Source: Sporodiniella umbellata (taxonomy: Eukaryota > Mucoromycota > Mucoromycetes > Mucorales > Rhizopodaceae). From it: 64,000 nucleotides of DNA. The stretch lies in contig JAIXMR010000034.1 in the NCBI GenBank assembly GCA_025677835.1, positions 148,310 through 212,309 of the forward strand, written 5' to 3'. The notes under the pieces were generated by a model. It searched no databases. It worked only from the letters and a program-made list of their open reading frames with translations, and had not been told where the DNA came from. This document shows, piece by piece, positions 36,807 through 46,984 of the stretch (its first letter is position 1; each line of letters starts with the position of its first letter). Both the position numbers and the translations under genes were made by a program.

Positions 36807-38211
36807 TTAGCCTCTAGACTTCCTTTTACGTTTAGTTTTACACTTTTTACACATACATGTTCCATCACTCAAATCTGTTTCAGAGTCTGTTGAAATTACA
36901 GCTAGTTTTCGTTTCCTGGTGTTATCTTCGTTTTCAGTAGTACTTGTGCTACTGCTACTTGTAGTCGAGCTAGCAGTACTGTCGCTACTACTACTTGGAG
37001 GGATTTGTGGTATAGTTCTGGTAGACTCTAAACGTTTGGCTATTTCGCCATAAATCTCAGGCTGTTTCTTTCCTAATTCTATTACTTTCCTAAACAACTT
37101 TTCACCTAGTTTGGGGCGTGCATGTCTTGTGTTGAGATACACGTATTCTAAATTTGTCATAGAGCAAAAGTTTTGGGTGACAGCTACAGTATAATCAAGG
37201 TTCATGACAACATGAGCCCAACCCCCTGGAACGAAAATGGTCTCTCCGGGCTGTTGAAGTACTTCGACCATCCCCCATTGTTCACCTAGACTCCTCTGTC
37301 CGTTCTCCAGCCTTTTCTTAAACTTGGGATACACTTGATCAAACCAAGATACACCCTCACGGTCATGGGGCTTCATAGGTGGATCATAAAGCTCTTTGGG
37401 TGTATTTGGGGGAAAGAGACACCAGCGTTTATGTCCACGAATGAGTGCATTCCAAGCTGAAGTCCCTAACGGATCTTTGTGAATACCGGTTCCACTTCGA
37501 CCCCCGCCAATGACCATCCATCGATAGGGTGGTCTTCTTCCACCCGTAAGTTGAAAAAAGTCATCTGAAAAATACTTTGGTACTTTATAATCGTCTAGTA
37601 AAGATTTTGTGTTTTTGGGTTTTTTAGATCTCGAGGATCGATAGAAGCCACTATCAAAAATATAAAGAGGCGAATCGTCCATCGTTCCTTCGTTGGTCGA
37701 ATAGTATAAGAACTCTTTCATTTTCATATATACATTATTGTCGTTGTCGTCGTCTCCTACTTTGAAAGTATGTGATCGATAATTTTTTAATAGATACTAT
37801 AAAATTTAAGTCTATGGTTTTGATTTTTAGCACTTACTGCTTCCGTCCAATGTTTATTTGCTTTCCATTCATCGGTTACATGAGTAATGACAACCGGAAT
37901 ATTAGGCGCTTCGTATTTGTCTATAAACTCTTTTTTTGTAGTAATTCTATAATCTATTCTAGGAACTGTATCGAGGTAGGAATCTATCCAATAGTCATTG
38001 CGATGGAATTTCCATTTTCGCCAGTCAAACAAGTCGATTTCTGTTGTGATCGAATCAGCGTTATGTTCACTATTTTAGTTGCAGTTTTTTTTTTTTTTTT
38101 ACCCGATCGAACTTTTAATTTCACCTTTTTGATCTTTGCATTATATTTCTCACTTTTCGATAATCTATGCTTTTTTTTTGCCTTTTCTGATGAGGTGTGT
38201 TTAGATACCAT
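36807..38211 (-). CDS. JMJD6: JMJD6-like JmjC oxygenase
   Basis: Fe(II)/2-oxoglutarate oxygenase; the animal protein hydroxylates lysines of splicing factors. Three exons: a basic N-terminus from 38211 (MVSKHTSSEKAKKKHRL), then FDWRKWKFHRNDYWIDS, then the JmjC core. Core motifs: MKMKEFLYYSTNEGTMDDSP, DYKVPKYFSDDFF, RRPPYRWMVIGG. The iron site HxD is in GTGIHKDPLGTSAWN and the distal His in VPGGWAHVVMNLD. GHKRWCLFPP carries the 2-oxoglutarate lysine. After the core comes a Ser/Thr-rich stretch (PSSSSDSTASSTTSSSS), paralleling the poly-Ser tail of animal JMJD6, then a Cys/Lys-rich end (CMCKKCKTKRKRKS). Tail-to-tail with NBS1 (45 bases between stops), head-to-head with the HDAC gene. Confidence 0.94.
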
Positions 38212-38289
38212 AGGTTTCAGACAAAACAAAAAAAAGAGTAAAAAAAAAATTTTCTTTCTAAAATTTTAAACTTTTTGTTTTTTTTTTTT

Positions 38290-38322
<33 letters not shown>

Positions 38323-38362
38323 CGTTTTTTTAACTATACAAAATAAACCAAAAGCTATTGTA
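38212..38362. promoter_or_regulatory. Divergent promoter with long poly(dA:dT), JMJD6 / HDAC
   Basis: Only 151 bases separate the two start codons. About 38274-38327 is an almost unbroken T tract (interrupted by G, CTTC and C). Such poly(dA:dT) tracts exclude nucleosomes in fungi. The tract must lie in one or both 5' UTRs or be the core promoter itself. Confidence 0.55.
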
Positions 38363-40013
38363 ATGCCACGCAAAGGATATAATGAGGACGATGAGGATTC
38401 CATGTCTACCTTCTCGGAAGACTGCCGTTCAACGCGAAAATATATGCAACCGGGCACTCGACGATTAGCTTCACATAGCAAAAAGAAAGTTGCCTACTTT
38501 CATGATGAGGATGTCGGGAATTACCATTATGGAGTAAAGACAAAGAAAGAGTGAACTGTTTTTTGAATGCTTATTGTATAGGAACGTCATCCTATGAAAC
38601 CTCATCGATTGACTTTAACCAACCATTTAGTACTTAAATATGGATTGCACGACAAGATGGAAATATATCAACCTAGAAGAGCTACCGATAACGAAATCAG
38701 AAACTTTCACTCTGAGGACTATGTCGATTTCTTAAAAAGGTACAGTCATTAGAAAGAAAATAAAAAACCAAAAAAAAAAAAAAAAAAACAAAAAACAAAA
38801 GGAGAATGATTAAGCTGTGTCGCAGAGTTACACCGGATAACGCCGATGAATATGAAGCTCTGTTCCAACGATTCAATGTGGGTGACGACTGCCCCATATT
38901 TGATGGGATTTACGACTTTTGTCAAAGATATGCAGGAGCAACAATAGAAGCGTCCCGAAAGCTTATAGCAGATGGAGCCGATATATGCATCAATTGGTCT
39001 GGTGGGCTTCACCATGCGAAAAAAAGCGAGGCAAGTGGCTTCTGTTATGTCAACGATATTGTTCTTGGGATATTAGATCTGCTTAGGTAAAAATGAGCTT
39101 TTTGTTTCTATATATGTATATATAAAAGGGTAGCTGGTTTTAATCCTAATTAAAAAGGTACTTTCCTCGTGTACTGTATATTGATATTGATATACATCAC
39201 GGCGATGGTGTACAGGAAGCGTTCTACTCTACTGACCGAGTGATGACTGTCAGTTTCCATAAATATAACGGCGACTTTTTCCCTGGAACAGGACATATTG
39301 ACGAGATTGGTAGTTCACTGGGCAAGTACTATTCCGTTAACGTTCCTCTTCGTGACGGTATAGACGACGATGCTTATGTTTGGCTGTTTAAAGAAGTAAT
39401 GGATGCGGTAATAGGCACCTATCAACCTTCAGCGATTGTCTTGCAATGTGGTGCTGATTCGCTGGGGTGCGATCGTTTAGGCTGCTTCAATCTAAGCATT
39501 CGGGCTCACGGTCGATGTGTTCAACTGGTGAAAAACTTCAATATTCCTTTATTAGTTGTTGGTGGCGGCGGATATACGGTTCGAAATGTCGCGCGATGCT
39601 GGACATACGAGACATCAGTCCTTGTAGATACAGAATTAAGTGAGAATCTGCCGCCAAACGAATACCGCGACTTTTTCAAACCAGACTACAAACTGCATCC
39701 GGATTTGAAAGGGCGTGTAGAAAATCAAAACGACAGAACCTATTTATTAAAAGTGAGAGAACGTGTGATGGAACAGCTTAGATACTTAGACGCTGCTCCA
39801 AGTATTCAGATGCAGGAAATTCCTCCCGATATACAAGGATTTTTAGATGGAGAAGAAGAACAAAGAGATCTCGAAGAAGATACAGAAGTAGGAAAAGATA
39901 CCAGACGCTTTAGATCTAGGAGCATTATACACGAGAACGAATGGTATAGTGACGACGATGATAGCGATGGTGGATGGAAAAATCAGATGGACGTAGATGA
40001 CGACGATGATTAA
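38363..40013 (+). CDS. Class I histone deacetylase (HDAC3/Hos2 type)
   Basis: Zinc-dependent deacetylase. Four exons; introns 38534-38581, 38740-38825 and 39087-39157 leave 1446 bases, 481 residues. Motifs in order: [17 protein letters not shown]; then [37 protein letters not shown]; the catalytic dyad in [20 protein letters not shown]; zinc ligands in [18 protein letters not shown] and [11 protein letters not shown]; and [17 protein letters not shown]. The phrase [18 protein letters not shown] suits the HDAC3/Hos2 branch (Set3/SMRT complexes). The N-terminus has about 40 extra residues, and the usual GPGHPMKP reads GERHPMKP at the first exon junction. The tail ends in an acidic run (VDDDDD). 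It would repress or fine-tune transcription in the nucleus. Confidence 0.94.
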
Positions 40014-42441
40014 AAAAATTTACTTACGCTGTATAATAATTTTTTGTTTGTACTCTTAAAGAAGTAACGAACAAAGCTTAATTCCTTTTTTGTTTTTTGT
40101 TTTTTCTCAATTGCTTTGTTTATTTACTATATGTCCCTTTTTTCGAATGTAAAGAAAACGGACTGAAGTTTGACACGGGAGTATATATTCTTGGGATATT
40201 AAACAAAACTCTAATATTGCATAATTCTGGTTACTAGCTTAAGGTTAGTTATAGGACTGATAGAAGCTAGAAAGATTCCTTTTTTTTTTTTTTTGACATC
40301 TACATAATCTGTTCCTTCATTTATTGAGTAAAAACCAGTATGTAGAGAGTAACACACTAAGAAAATAAGACAGGTTTGGTAGAGCAGACTAACAACTGAG
40401 ATTTAAATGTAGAGTTCACAACTGCAGGTCTTGTATACTGCGTGAAGGCTGCTTGATGCGCAGTGCCGATCCTCATTCGGAGAATCAATGCACCATAAGC
40501 ATAACCCACTATTTAAATATAGAGAGTAAAAAATACTTTATTCACAAGTAAAAATTTGATTCTTTCTACCACAAAGGACCTTTAAAAGAGAAAAGAGAAG
40601 GTTTCGTGACTTATGAGAAGCAAACTTGAATACCATTTATCTATTGGAAAATAGATGTTATAGATCGACTCAAAAAACCAATGGATTAAGAAATAACTGT
40701 AGCCAATTTTTTTTTTTAAAATATAGCAACAAGAAAAAAATCAACCCTAATTTATGTGCAAAGTATGCACTAATACCAGTGGAGGCACTGTGGAGTCGAA
40801 AGAGAAAAAGGCCTTTTCGTCGTACAAAAATATGCAAAGGAAAACACAGGTATATAGCCATTTTTGTCCAAGAATGATCGTGGCATTGTATATCGGGACA
40901 AATGACACACAAGCTTGATATAAAGAAGCACAAGAATCGTAAATTTAAAAAAAGAATTTGGCGATTGAATGCAGCTTCAAAAACAAAGCCTACGATACCG
41001 AAAGTTTACCGGTAGACTTACTATAGGCGAGTAAAGTAACCCTAGTTAAAGTCATTAAAAATAAAAAAAAAAGCAGATAGTCAGCTGCTGTTTTTTTTTT
41101 TTTTTTTTTTTTTTTTTGTAAGTGTTTATACTTTAGTTATAAAATAGAAAGCTTTTTGTGGTGGGTCCACCCGTTTGTACCTGACAACTTGAAAAATTAA
41201 ACAGTTTTTATTTTTAAAGCTCTTCTTGAAATGCGGATTACCCAAAAAAAAAATACATATTCGATGATATGTAGGAAAAATACATAAAAACAACCTTAGA
41301 CAAGAGCTTTCGCCACTCTTAGCCTGGCTTGTGAATGTAAGACTTTATGGTTGAAATGGCTTTTTCCGTTAATACCGCACTTAGCCGAAATGTTGTTTAT
41401 CTAGCTCACGCGATAAAACCTTTTGTAAAGAGACTGCCTATCCAAAATTTGTATTGGCCGGACGATGAAGGCTTATAGCACACTCTTTACATAGGAAATT
41501 CGATAAACTCACGATTTCCAGAACATTTCCTTCTGGTATAGCAAAGCTATGCGAATAGCCACACGTACCAACTTACACTAACTCGTGGTTAATTCTATTT
41601 GTTACCACCGTCAAGTAGCGGCCATGTGAATAAAGCATACCAGAAAAAAAAAACGCCGTCTATATCTTTTGTATAGTGACAGATAAATTTCCTTTTTTAA
41701 AAAAAATCTTACATCTAACAAAGAAATGACTTTTGAGAGAGTTATGTGTGTGTGTGTTTTTTTTTTTTTTCATTATCAAATGGTGGATACTAACTTTGTA
41801 AAGAAAAGAGAGATTGATTGTTGAACAGGCGATTATATAAAATTCAAATCCGAACTTGTTAAGCTGGGTAATAAAACAAATGAATGACCAACGCACGCTT
41901 CGATTTCCAAGATAAATGACGATGATCTGTCATGACGCGTGGAGCAAAAGAGACAAACAAGAAAAAAGAACTGCGAGCCTAAACGTCATAGAGGGTCTTT
42001 TTTTGGAAATTATATAGGAAGCGGCAGGCTATTTTGTCTTGTATAAGCTTTTCAACGTTTGTTGGTAATCTTGACGTGAGCATTTGCAGCCTATTACACA
42101 ACAACAATAACAATAGACACCGCTTTTCAAGTCCAGAAAAATCGATTTCCGTAAAAAGCGAATTGTAAACAACGAAAAAAGTAAAAATAAAAAATATTTA
42201 TTTTATTTATTTTATCTTTATTTAACTAGAGAGGAGACAGAAGAAAAAAAAAACCATGCTCACTTAAAGACCTTTATTGGCTTTTTTTATTTTTGTTTTT
42301 TCATCATTTTTTTTTTCTTTTTTCAAGAAAAATAACCTTTTATTTATATTACTTACTGTTTGCTTACCTGTTATTTTATTATTCCATTTTATTTTTACTC
42401 TCTTGTTTTCCTTTTTCTTTTTTTTTTTTTCTTTTTTCAAC
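40014..42441. other. Long intergenic region, HDAC / RVxF protein
   Basis: About 2.4 kb without a supported gene. It contains a T26 run (about 41092-41117) and several shorter A/T runs. A cluster of TGACG cores at 41917-42076 is listed separately. A frame of about 80 codons near 40626 lacks an ATG start and is not called. No tRNA-like B box. Confidence 0.5.
41917..42076. promoter_or_regulatory. Cluster of four TGACG (ATF/CREB-like) cores
   Basis: TGACG at 41917-41921, 41933-41937 and 42072-42076, and the reverse CGTCA at 41984-41988, all within 160 bases and 370-520 bases upstream of the RVxF-protein start. TGACG is half of the bZIP cAMP-response element. Four cores in an AT-rich region is more than expected by chance, but no full palindrome is present. 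Confidence 0.35.
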
Positions 42442-42855
42442 ATGACACATGCGACAACAGAAGAAGTGCAGATTGAAAGGCCCGCAACAAAACGTGTGAC
42501 TTTTGCAGAAGAACCGCAAATTGAAACTATATCCGACTACTCTTCTATTTCTTCCGGCTCGACTGCACATCCACCTTTCCAGCCTCAAACGAGCGTTCGA
42601 TACGTTCAACCTATTCCACAAAAAACGGTCAGCGGCTATTGGTATCCAACCTTTTTATCCCCACCGCCACCGACTAAGAGAACTCTGGATCATACTGAAA
42701 GACTCATTGACCAGAAACTTGACCAAGCCATGGCGCTGGACCCTGATCTTTTTTGCTCCAAAGAGCAGGTCAAAAAGAAGGGTTTATTTCACAAAGTCGT
42801 TCTGAAATCAAAAAAGTTACCTTTGAGAAGAAAAACTTTCAAGGAAACTGTGTAA
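42442..42855 (+). CDS. Small RVxF-motif protein, possible PP1 regulator
   Basis: Single-exon gene of 137 residues starting at the ATG at 42442, preceded by a long pyrimidine tract typical of a core promoter here. The protein is disordered-looking and basic at the C-terminus (KKLPLRRKTFKE). Near residues 16-24 it has ATKRVTFAEEP: KRVTF fits the RVxF docking motif for protein phosphatase 1, with a following acidic patch. Another feature is LSPPPPTKR. I recognise no family. A role as PP1 regulatory subunit or inhibitor is inference from the motif alone. Downstream is a CT-repeat and the convergent coilin gene, 202 bases away. Confidence 0.6.
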   Translation: MTHATTEEVQIERPATKRVTFAEEPQIETISDYSSISSGSTAHPPFQPQTSVRYVQPIPQKTVSGYWYPTFLSPPPPTKRTLDHTERLIDQKLDQAMALDPDLFCSKEQVKKKGLFHKVVLKSKKLPLRRKTFKETV

Positions 42856-42883
42856 ATTATTCATCCTGTAAAATAAAACAAAA

Positions 42884-42887
<4 letters not shown>

Positions 42888-42914
<27 letters not shown>

Positions 42915-42956
42915 CCCTACTCCTACTCCTACTCTTTGCTTCTCTCTCTCTCTCTC
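42888..42956 (+). repeat. CT-rich microsatellites
   Basis: Two (CT)n tracts, about 42888-42914 and 42941-42957, separated by a short CTACTC-type repeat. They lie between the stops of two convergent genes, so in the 3' UTR of one or both. Likely length-variable. Confidence 0.8.
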
Positions 42957-43057
42957 TTCCCTGTTTATTATAGAACCAAGAAAAAGAAAAAAACAAGCCA
43001 CCTCTCTTCTTTCCGTCAAAGGTCTTTTTCGAATGAAAAAAACACCAAACGAGTTGT

Positions 43058-44629
43058 TTAAAGTTGTCTGATGTCAAAGATGTCTGTAAATAAAAAGACG
43101 GCAGATCGATCTTCTTCTTCCTCTTCCTCTTCTTCTTCGATTTCTTCATAGTAATAAGAGTTTTCGTCGTACCGTTTCTTCTTTAAATCGAATTTTCCTC
43201 CTTTAGTAGATGCTTTTGCAAACCCAGGCAAAAATTCGACGGACAATGTTTCTTCAGCTAGAACCAGTGACACTAGAGTAGCCTCTTTCCAATCAGAAAT
43301 CTCAGGGGTATAGTTATTGGTCAACTCGAGTGTCTGCTGAGCAGTTAGTTTCGAGTAAACAATCTTGATGACTTACTTTAATTGCTATACGGTCGCCAAC
43401 TGAAATTTGAGTGTTCTGAAGATCCACTTTGGGACAAGCTTCGTAGTCTACAGTGGTAGCTTCCTTCGTTGGTAATGCAACTGGAGCTTCTTGGGTAGGC
43501 TGTTTCTCCACTGAATTTTCTGCGTAAAATAGTGTAGGCACACGGTGGATCGGATGTTCTTTAGTGGCGTGAGGGTTGAGTTTTTTTAATCGGTGTTCGG
43601 GTGCTACCTCGGAATAAGTGACCATAGCGCGACCATATTTGTTCTTGGGATCTTCTCCTTCCTCTTGCATTTCCTCTTCTAATGCTTGCTCCATAGAGTC
43701 AATAGTGTCTGTTACCATAGATACCACCCCTTTGCTTTTGAGTGATTCAATCTCATTTTGTAGATTCTTGCTATTTTTTTTGTGTTCCTTCTGTATATGT
43801 TTCCTTTCTTGCTCCCATTCTTTCTTGAGAGCCTCCAACTTGTTTTCCATTTTCTTTTTTTCTTGCTGCCATTCTTTTTTGCCTGCTTGGGCCCATTTTG
43901 AACAAGCTTGTTCGTGTTCTTTGGCTAGATGCGCTAACTTTTCTTTTAAATCACTTGTACTCTGGATTGCTTTCTTTAGCTCTTTTTCTTTCAGCTCATT
44001 TCTTTGTACAGCTTTGCTCAATTCCTTTTTGCTTTCTTCTTTTTGTTTTTTTAACCTATCGGTCAATTCCTTTTTGCTTTCTTCGATTTGCTTTTTCAGC
44101 CTTTCATTTTCCTTGTTTCCTTTAGTGCTTCCTTTGCTGATCTTCCCTTTTAATTCTTTATATTTTTCGTGCAATCGCTCGTATTCTGACTTTTTTACAG
44201 TGTCCTGGTTTTCTAGTAAAAGACCGCCTTCGACTTTTTTTTTTTTTTTAAAAAAAAAAAAAGAATTAGAGCGCACACTTATATATAGATGTCCCGTACC
44301 TGTTTTTCTTTTTTTTGAAGACTTAGACTCCAACTCGGTCGAATTTGGCTTCAAACTAATTGTTTTCTATTTAGCACCTCACAATTTCTTTTATGTGTGT
44401 ATATGTATAAATCCCTTTACTAAAGTTCATCACTGTCGCGTAAAACGTTTTTTACTAAATGCTCAGGCAGCAACACAGCATCTTCTAAAACTAGGGAAGT
44501 GTAACGAGAACGAAAAGATAAATTTAATTCGCTGATGATGTTCGCCTTTAAATTTCCGATGGTTTCTTCCTCATTGGCATAAAACCAAACTTTATAACAA
44601 GGTTCAGGTACAATCAAACGAATTCTCAT
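43058..44629 (-). CDS. Coilin-like protein
   Basis: Coilin organises Cajal bodies where snRNPs mature. The N-terminal exon (ATG 44629) reads MRIRLIVPEPCYKVWFYANE, then SLVLEDAVLLPEHLV and VLRDSDEL, matching the coilin self-association domain. Introns near 44342-44430 and 44242-44300 lead to a long highly charged coiled coil, rich in KKE (for example EKELKKAIQSTSDLKEKL). The C-terminus has the coilin Tudor-like domain: VGDRIAIKQTLELTNNYTPE (joined across a 40-base intron), SDWKEATLVSLVLAEETLSVEFLPG and GKFDLKK, ending with VFLFTDIFDIRQL. An acidic run of nine Glu sits in the loop before the last strand. The middle coiled coil of about 200 residues replaces the disordered, Arg-rich linker of animal coilin. 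About 465 residues. Confidence 0.85.
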
Positions 44630-44858
44630 TAGATACAGATTCAAAAAGCACACTACAGAAAAAATTAAAAATATAAAAATAAACTACAAAATGTGACCTG
44701 TTTTTACTTTGCATAATTCCTATCACGTGATCATACTGCCTTTCCTTCTTTTCTCCTGCTCTGTATTTAACGTGTCTACAAAATATTTCTCTTTTTCTTT
44801 GAAAATTTATTTTTTTTTAAAAAAAAGCGCAGAACTCTTTTATTCAAAGCATATATAA
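44630..44858. promoter_or_regulatory. Divergent promoter, coilin / FCP1, with CACGTG palindrome
   Basis: 229 bases between two start codons. It contains the ten-base perfect palindrome ATCACGTGAT at 44722-44731, an E-box bound in fungi by bHLH factors such as Cbf1. It is followed by CATACTGCC, then a T/A run. Its central position would let one site serve both nuclear genes. Confidence 0.5.
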
Positions 44859-46841
44859 ATGAATATTTGTAATCACCAAGTACAATACAATGGTTTATGT
44901 GCTCTTTGCGGTACTTTATTAGAAAGGTTTTTATAGATTTTTAAATTGACAACAGGATAATTGACAGTTTACTTTACAAAGCATATCAGACGAAGAGTAT
45001 ATAAACATGAGCTACGACAACATAGGGCTCACAGTGAGCAAAATGGTAAATATGATGATATATGTTGGAGTTTGCAATACCCTTACCGTATTATTGGTGT
45101 TATTTTGAAAAAAAAAAAAAAAAAAAAAAACAATGCAACAAAGGAAGCAGAAAGGTTAGAAGTTGAAAATGCCAAACGGTTGTTAAAAGACCACAAACTG
45201 TCGTTGATACTCGATTTGGATCAGACAATTGTTCATGCTTCTTGCGATACAAGGATCAGTACCTGGGAGAACCCCGAGATTCGCTCGTTCGTCTTACCTC
45301 ATACCCAAACACCCTATTACATCAAGCTTAGGCCCGGATTGGCTCTGTTTCTAAAGGAGATTGAAAGTCTTTACGACCTACACATCTATACCATGGGCAC
45401 TAAAGAATATGCAAAAGCAGTAGCGAAAGAAATAGACCCTGAAGGGCTGATTTTTAAAGAAAAAATACTTTCAAGAGATGAAAGCGGATGTAAGGGCTTT
45501 TTAAGCTAAAAAAAAAAAAAAAAGAAAAAAAAACTGACGTTTTATTATTTTTTCAAAATCCTAGGCTTGACACAAAAGAAATTACAACGCATTTTTCCTT
45601 GTGATACATCAATGGTAGTTGTATTAGACGACCGGTCTGATGTATGGAGTTATTCACCTAACTTGGTTCGAATCAAACCTTGTAAGTTGATTACCCTGTC
45701 TCATTTTCCATAACCAAAAAAAAACTCTGTGCGTAGACGAATATTTTGTAGGTACAGGCGATATTCACAATACAGACAAGGTAAGATTTCGCTTATAAAA
45801 CACCTTCGTTTGACTTTTTTTCTTGGTAGAAAAAAGAAGAAGACAAAGAGTCGCTTGATAACTTCAATTTTCATGAAGACCAAGATAAAGAACTGTTCAC
45901 TATACTCGATGTAAGAAACAACACTACTCTTCACCCTCTGAAACTCGATACTATAGATTCTCAAACAAATACACCAAACGTTTTACAAAAAAAAAGAGGG
46001 AGGTGACGTTACCAAAATCGTACCCGAAATGAAACATAAAGTACTCTCTCAATGCATTATATCTCTTGCTCCCGATTTGATACCTACAAACATTAGGGAT
46101 CCTACCCTATCTTGGATTTGGCAAATGGCCACTTCCTTTGGCGGCTCATGCTCAACAGACTTGACAGGAAAAACCACGCATTTGATCACCATTCGACACG
46201 ATACCAAAGTCAAGACAGCTAAAGAGCACGGCCATGCCCATATTGTCACACCCGCCTGGCTGCTCGATAGTACCGCTCGATGGGCCCTTCAGCCTGAGGA
46301 ACTCTACAGTCTACCTGAGGAAGTTGACCTAGAGTCAATAGAAGAAGCCGAAAAAGACGAAAAAAGTGAACTTGACGTGGATTGGGATGAGGTGAATAAA
46401 GAAGTAGAGGACTTTATGAATGAAAGTGGTATTGACGATGATGGGGATACAACTGACTCTGATAGCACCACGCATGTTAACAAGGTGGACAGGTAAGTCG
46501 CCCATGCCCTCTTGATTGAAGTTGCTTACATGCCTCTTAGTCCGACAGCAAGCTTACATAAAAAATGGAAAAGAAAACGAGCACTCGCTGGATACGATGA
46601 CTCAACACTACCAGAAGATGAAGAAAACGCGATAGCCAAAAAAAGGCATCCAAAACGCGGCAAATCACAACTTTCAAAGGTGACCTTAATGCACAGTCAC
46701 GATATCCCAGAAGAAAGCACAGCTTCAGAAAGCGATACCACAACCACCAACCCTTACAATAACAGTGTAGCTAACAGTGAAGACGAAGATGATCTGGATT
46801 CGTTTGTGGGTGTTTTAGAAAAAGAGTTGCTACAGTCTTGA
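44859..46841 (+). CDS. FCP1: RNA polymerase II CTD phosphatase Fcp1
   Basis: Removes phosphate from the Pol II C-terminal repeat to recycle the enzyme. Exons joined by phase: MNICNHQVQYNGLCALCG (ATG 44859), then SISDEEYINMSYDNIGLTVS, then EAERLEVENAKRLLKDHKLS. The catalytic HAD motif is LILDLDQTIVHA (DxDxT), followed by YYIKLRPGLALFL and LYDLHIYTMGTKEYA, then SMVVVLDDRSDVWSYS. The intron at 45911-45956 removes what looks like a frameshift and yields ILKQIHQTFYKKKEGGDV. A BRCT domain follows (IWQMATSFGGSCSTDLT; TPAWLLDSTARWALQPE), then an acidic region. The C-terminal helix DDLDSFVGVLEKELLQS parallels the part of human FCP1 that binds the RAP74 winged helix. Confidence 0.95.
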
Positions 46842-46984
46842 AATACGAAAATAAAAACAAAAAAAAAAATGTCGGCGATTGGACTTTGGATAGGGCCTGG
46901 TTAGAAGCAAGCAAGCAAAAAAAAAAAAAAGAAAAAAAGAAACTGTGTTTATTTTTGTTTTATTTAATTTCAAGTGGGGCAGAT

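Noticed and set aside
40430..40500. GC-richer, partly self-complementary segment that might be a small RNA
   Set aside because: It does not fold into a tRNA shape and matches no snRNA signature I know.
42817..43149. 110-codon minus frame rich in Arg/Glu/Lys
   Set aside because: Produced by translating the CT microsatellite in the intergenic gap.
43618..44535. 305-codon plus-strand frame rich in Phe, Ser, Leu
   Set aside because: It is the antisense of the Lys/Glu coiled coil of coilin; the composition is the mirror of that repeat.
45961..46020. Apparent frameshift in FCP1 at a run of nine A
   Set aside because: An intron at 45911-45956 (GTAAGA..TATAG) changes the incoming phase, and the nine-A run is then in frame, giving the conserved ILKQIHQTFY.
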